Position numbers and translations under genes: made by a program. From Ectopseudomonas composti (GTDB taxonomy: Bacteria > Pseudomonadota > Gammaproteobacteria > Pseudomonadales > Pseudomonadaceae): a stretch of 5,637 nucleotides of DNA. The notes under the pieces were generated by a model that saw only the letters and a program-made list of their open reading frames with translations, was not told the DNA's origin and did not search any database. Of the stretch, positions 5,585 through 5,637 are shown piece by piece; within the stretch, counting starts at the first letter, position 1, and each line of letters begins with the position of its first letter. Where the stretch lies: assembly GCA_946886245.1 (NCBI GenBank), contig CAMPIF010000317.1, positions 1 through 5,637 on the forward strand, given 5' to 3'.

Positions 5585-5637
5585 ACCTCCGGCGTCGTTG
5601 AGTCCGTGCGGTGCTTTCGCGCCGCGCGTTTCCGGCG
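5585..5637. other. Right-edge sequence without a supported gene
   Basis: Fifty-three bases after the last stop codon. I see no start codon with a ribosome site and no hairpin with a T tract, so the rightward transcript may continue past the window. Confidence 0.4.

Overview
The window is a compact metal-handling island. It has high G+C, G/C-ending codons and gene families often seen together in Gammaproteobacteria of the Xanthomonadaceae/Lysobacteraceae type (Stenotrophomonas, Luteimonas, Lysobacter and relatives). That placement is an inference from gene content and composition, not from a marker gene. No rRNA, tRNA, CRISPR array, transposase, integrase or replication origin is visible.

Layout, left to right. 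A cytosolic Csp3-like copper-storage protein (97-450, +) ends in a strong intrinsic terminator. Converging on it is a secreted DUF305 protein (494-838, -). A 135-bp divergent region follows. It holds a MerR-type operator and long-spacer promoter for a rightward operon with ATGA overlaps: a CueR-like MerR regulator (974-1372), a PIB-1 copper ATPase (1369-3759) and a membrane-anchored DUF305 protein (3756-4268). The ATPase carries His-rich, YHS and CPMHP-type metal-binding segments at its N terminus instead of a classic HMA domain. Ten bases later a leftward operon converges: MerT-like transporter (4786-5142), MerP-like HMA protein (4487-4774) and a small GDCCVxxxC Cys-rich protein (4279-4494). 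A 64-bp gap separates merT from a rightward gene for a small secreted Cys/Met/His-containing protein of unknown function (5207-5584). The last 53 bases hold no gene I can support.

How the parts probably work together (inference). The MerR protein senses a soft, probably monovalent metal (Cu+/Ag+) and activates its own operon. The ATPase exports Cu+ to the periplasm, the Csp protein buffers Cu+ in the cytosol, and the two DUF305 proteins bind metal on the far side of or at the inner membrane. The MerT/MerP/GDCCVxxxC set looks like a mercury-uptake cassette, but no mercuric reductase or mer-type regulator is in view, so its metal and its relation to copper are the main open question. The terminal small secreted protein resembles, from memory, small proteins that precede RND metal-efflux operons; such an operon may lie beyond the right edge.
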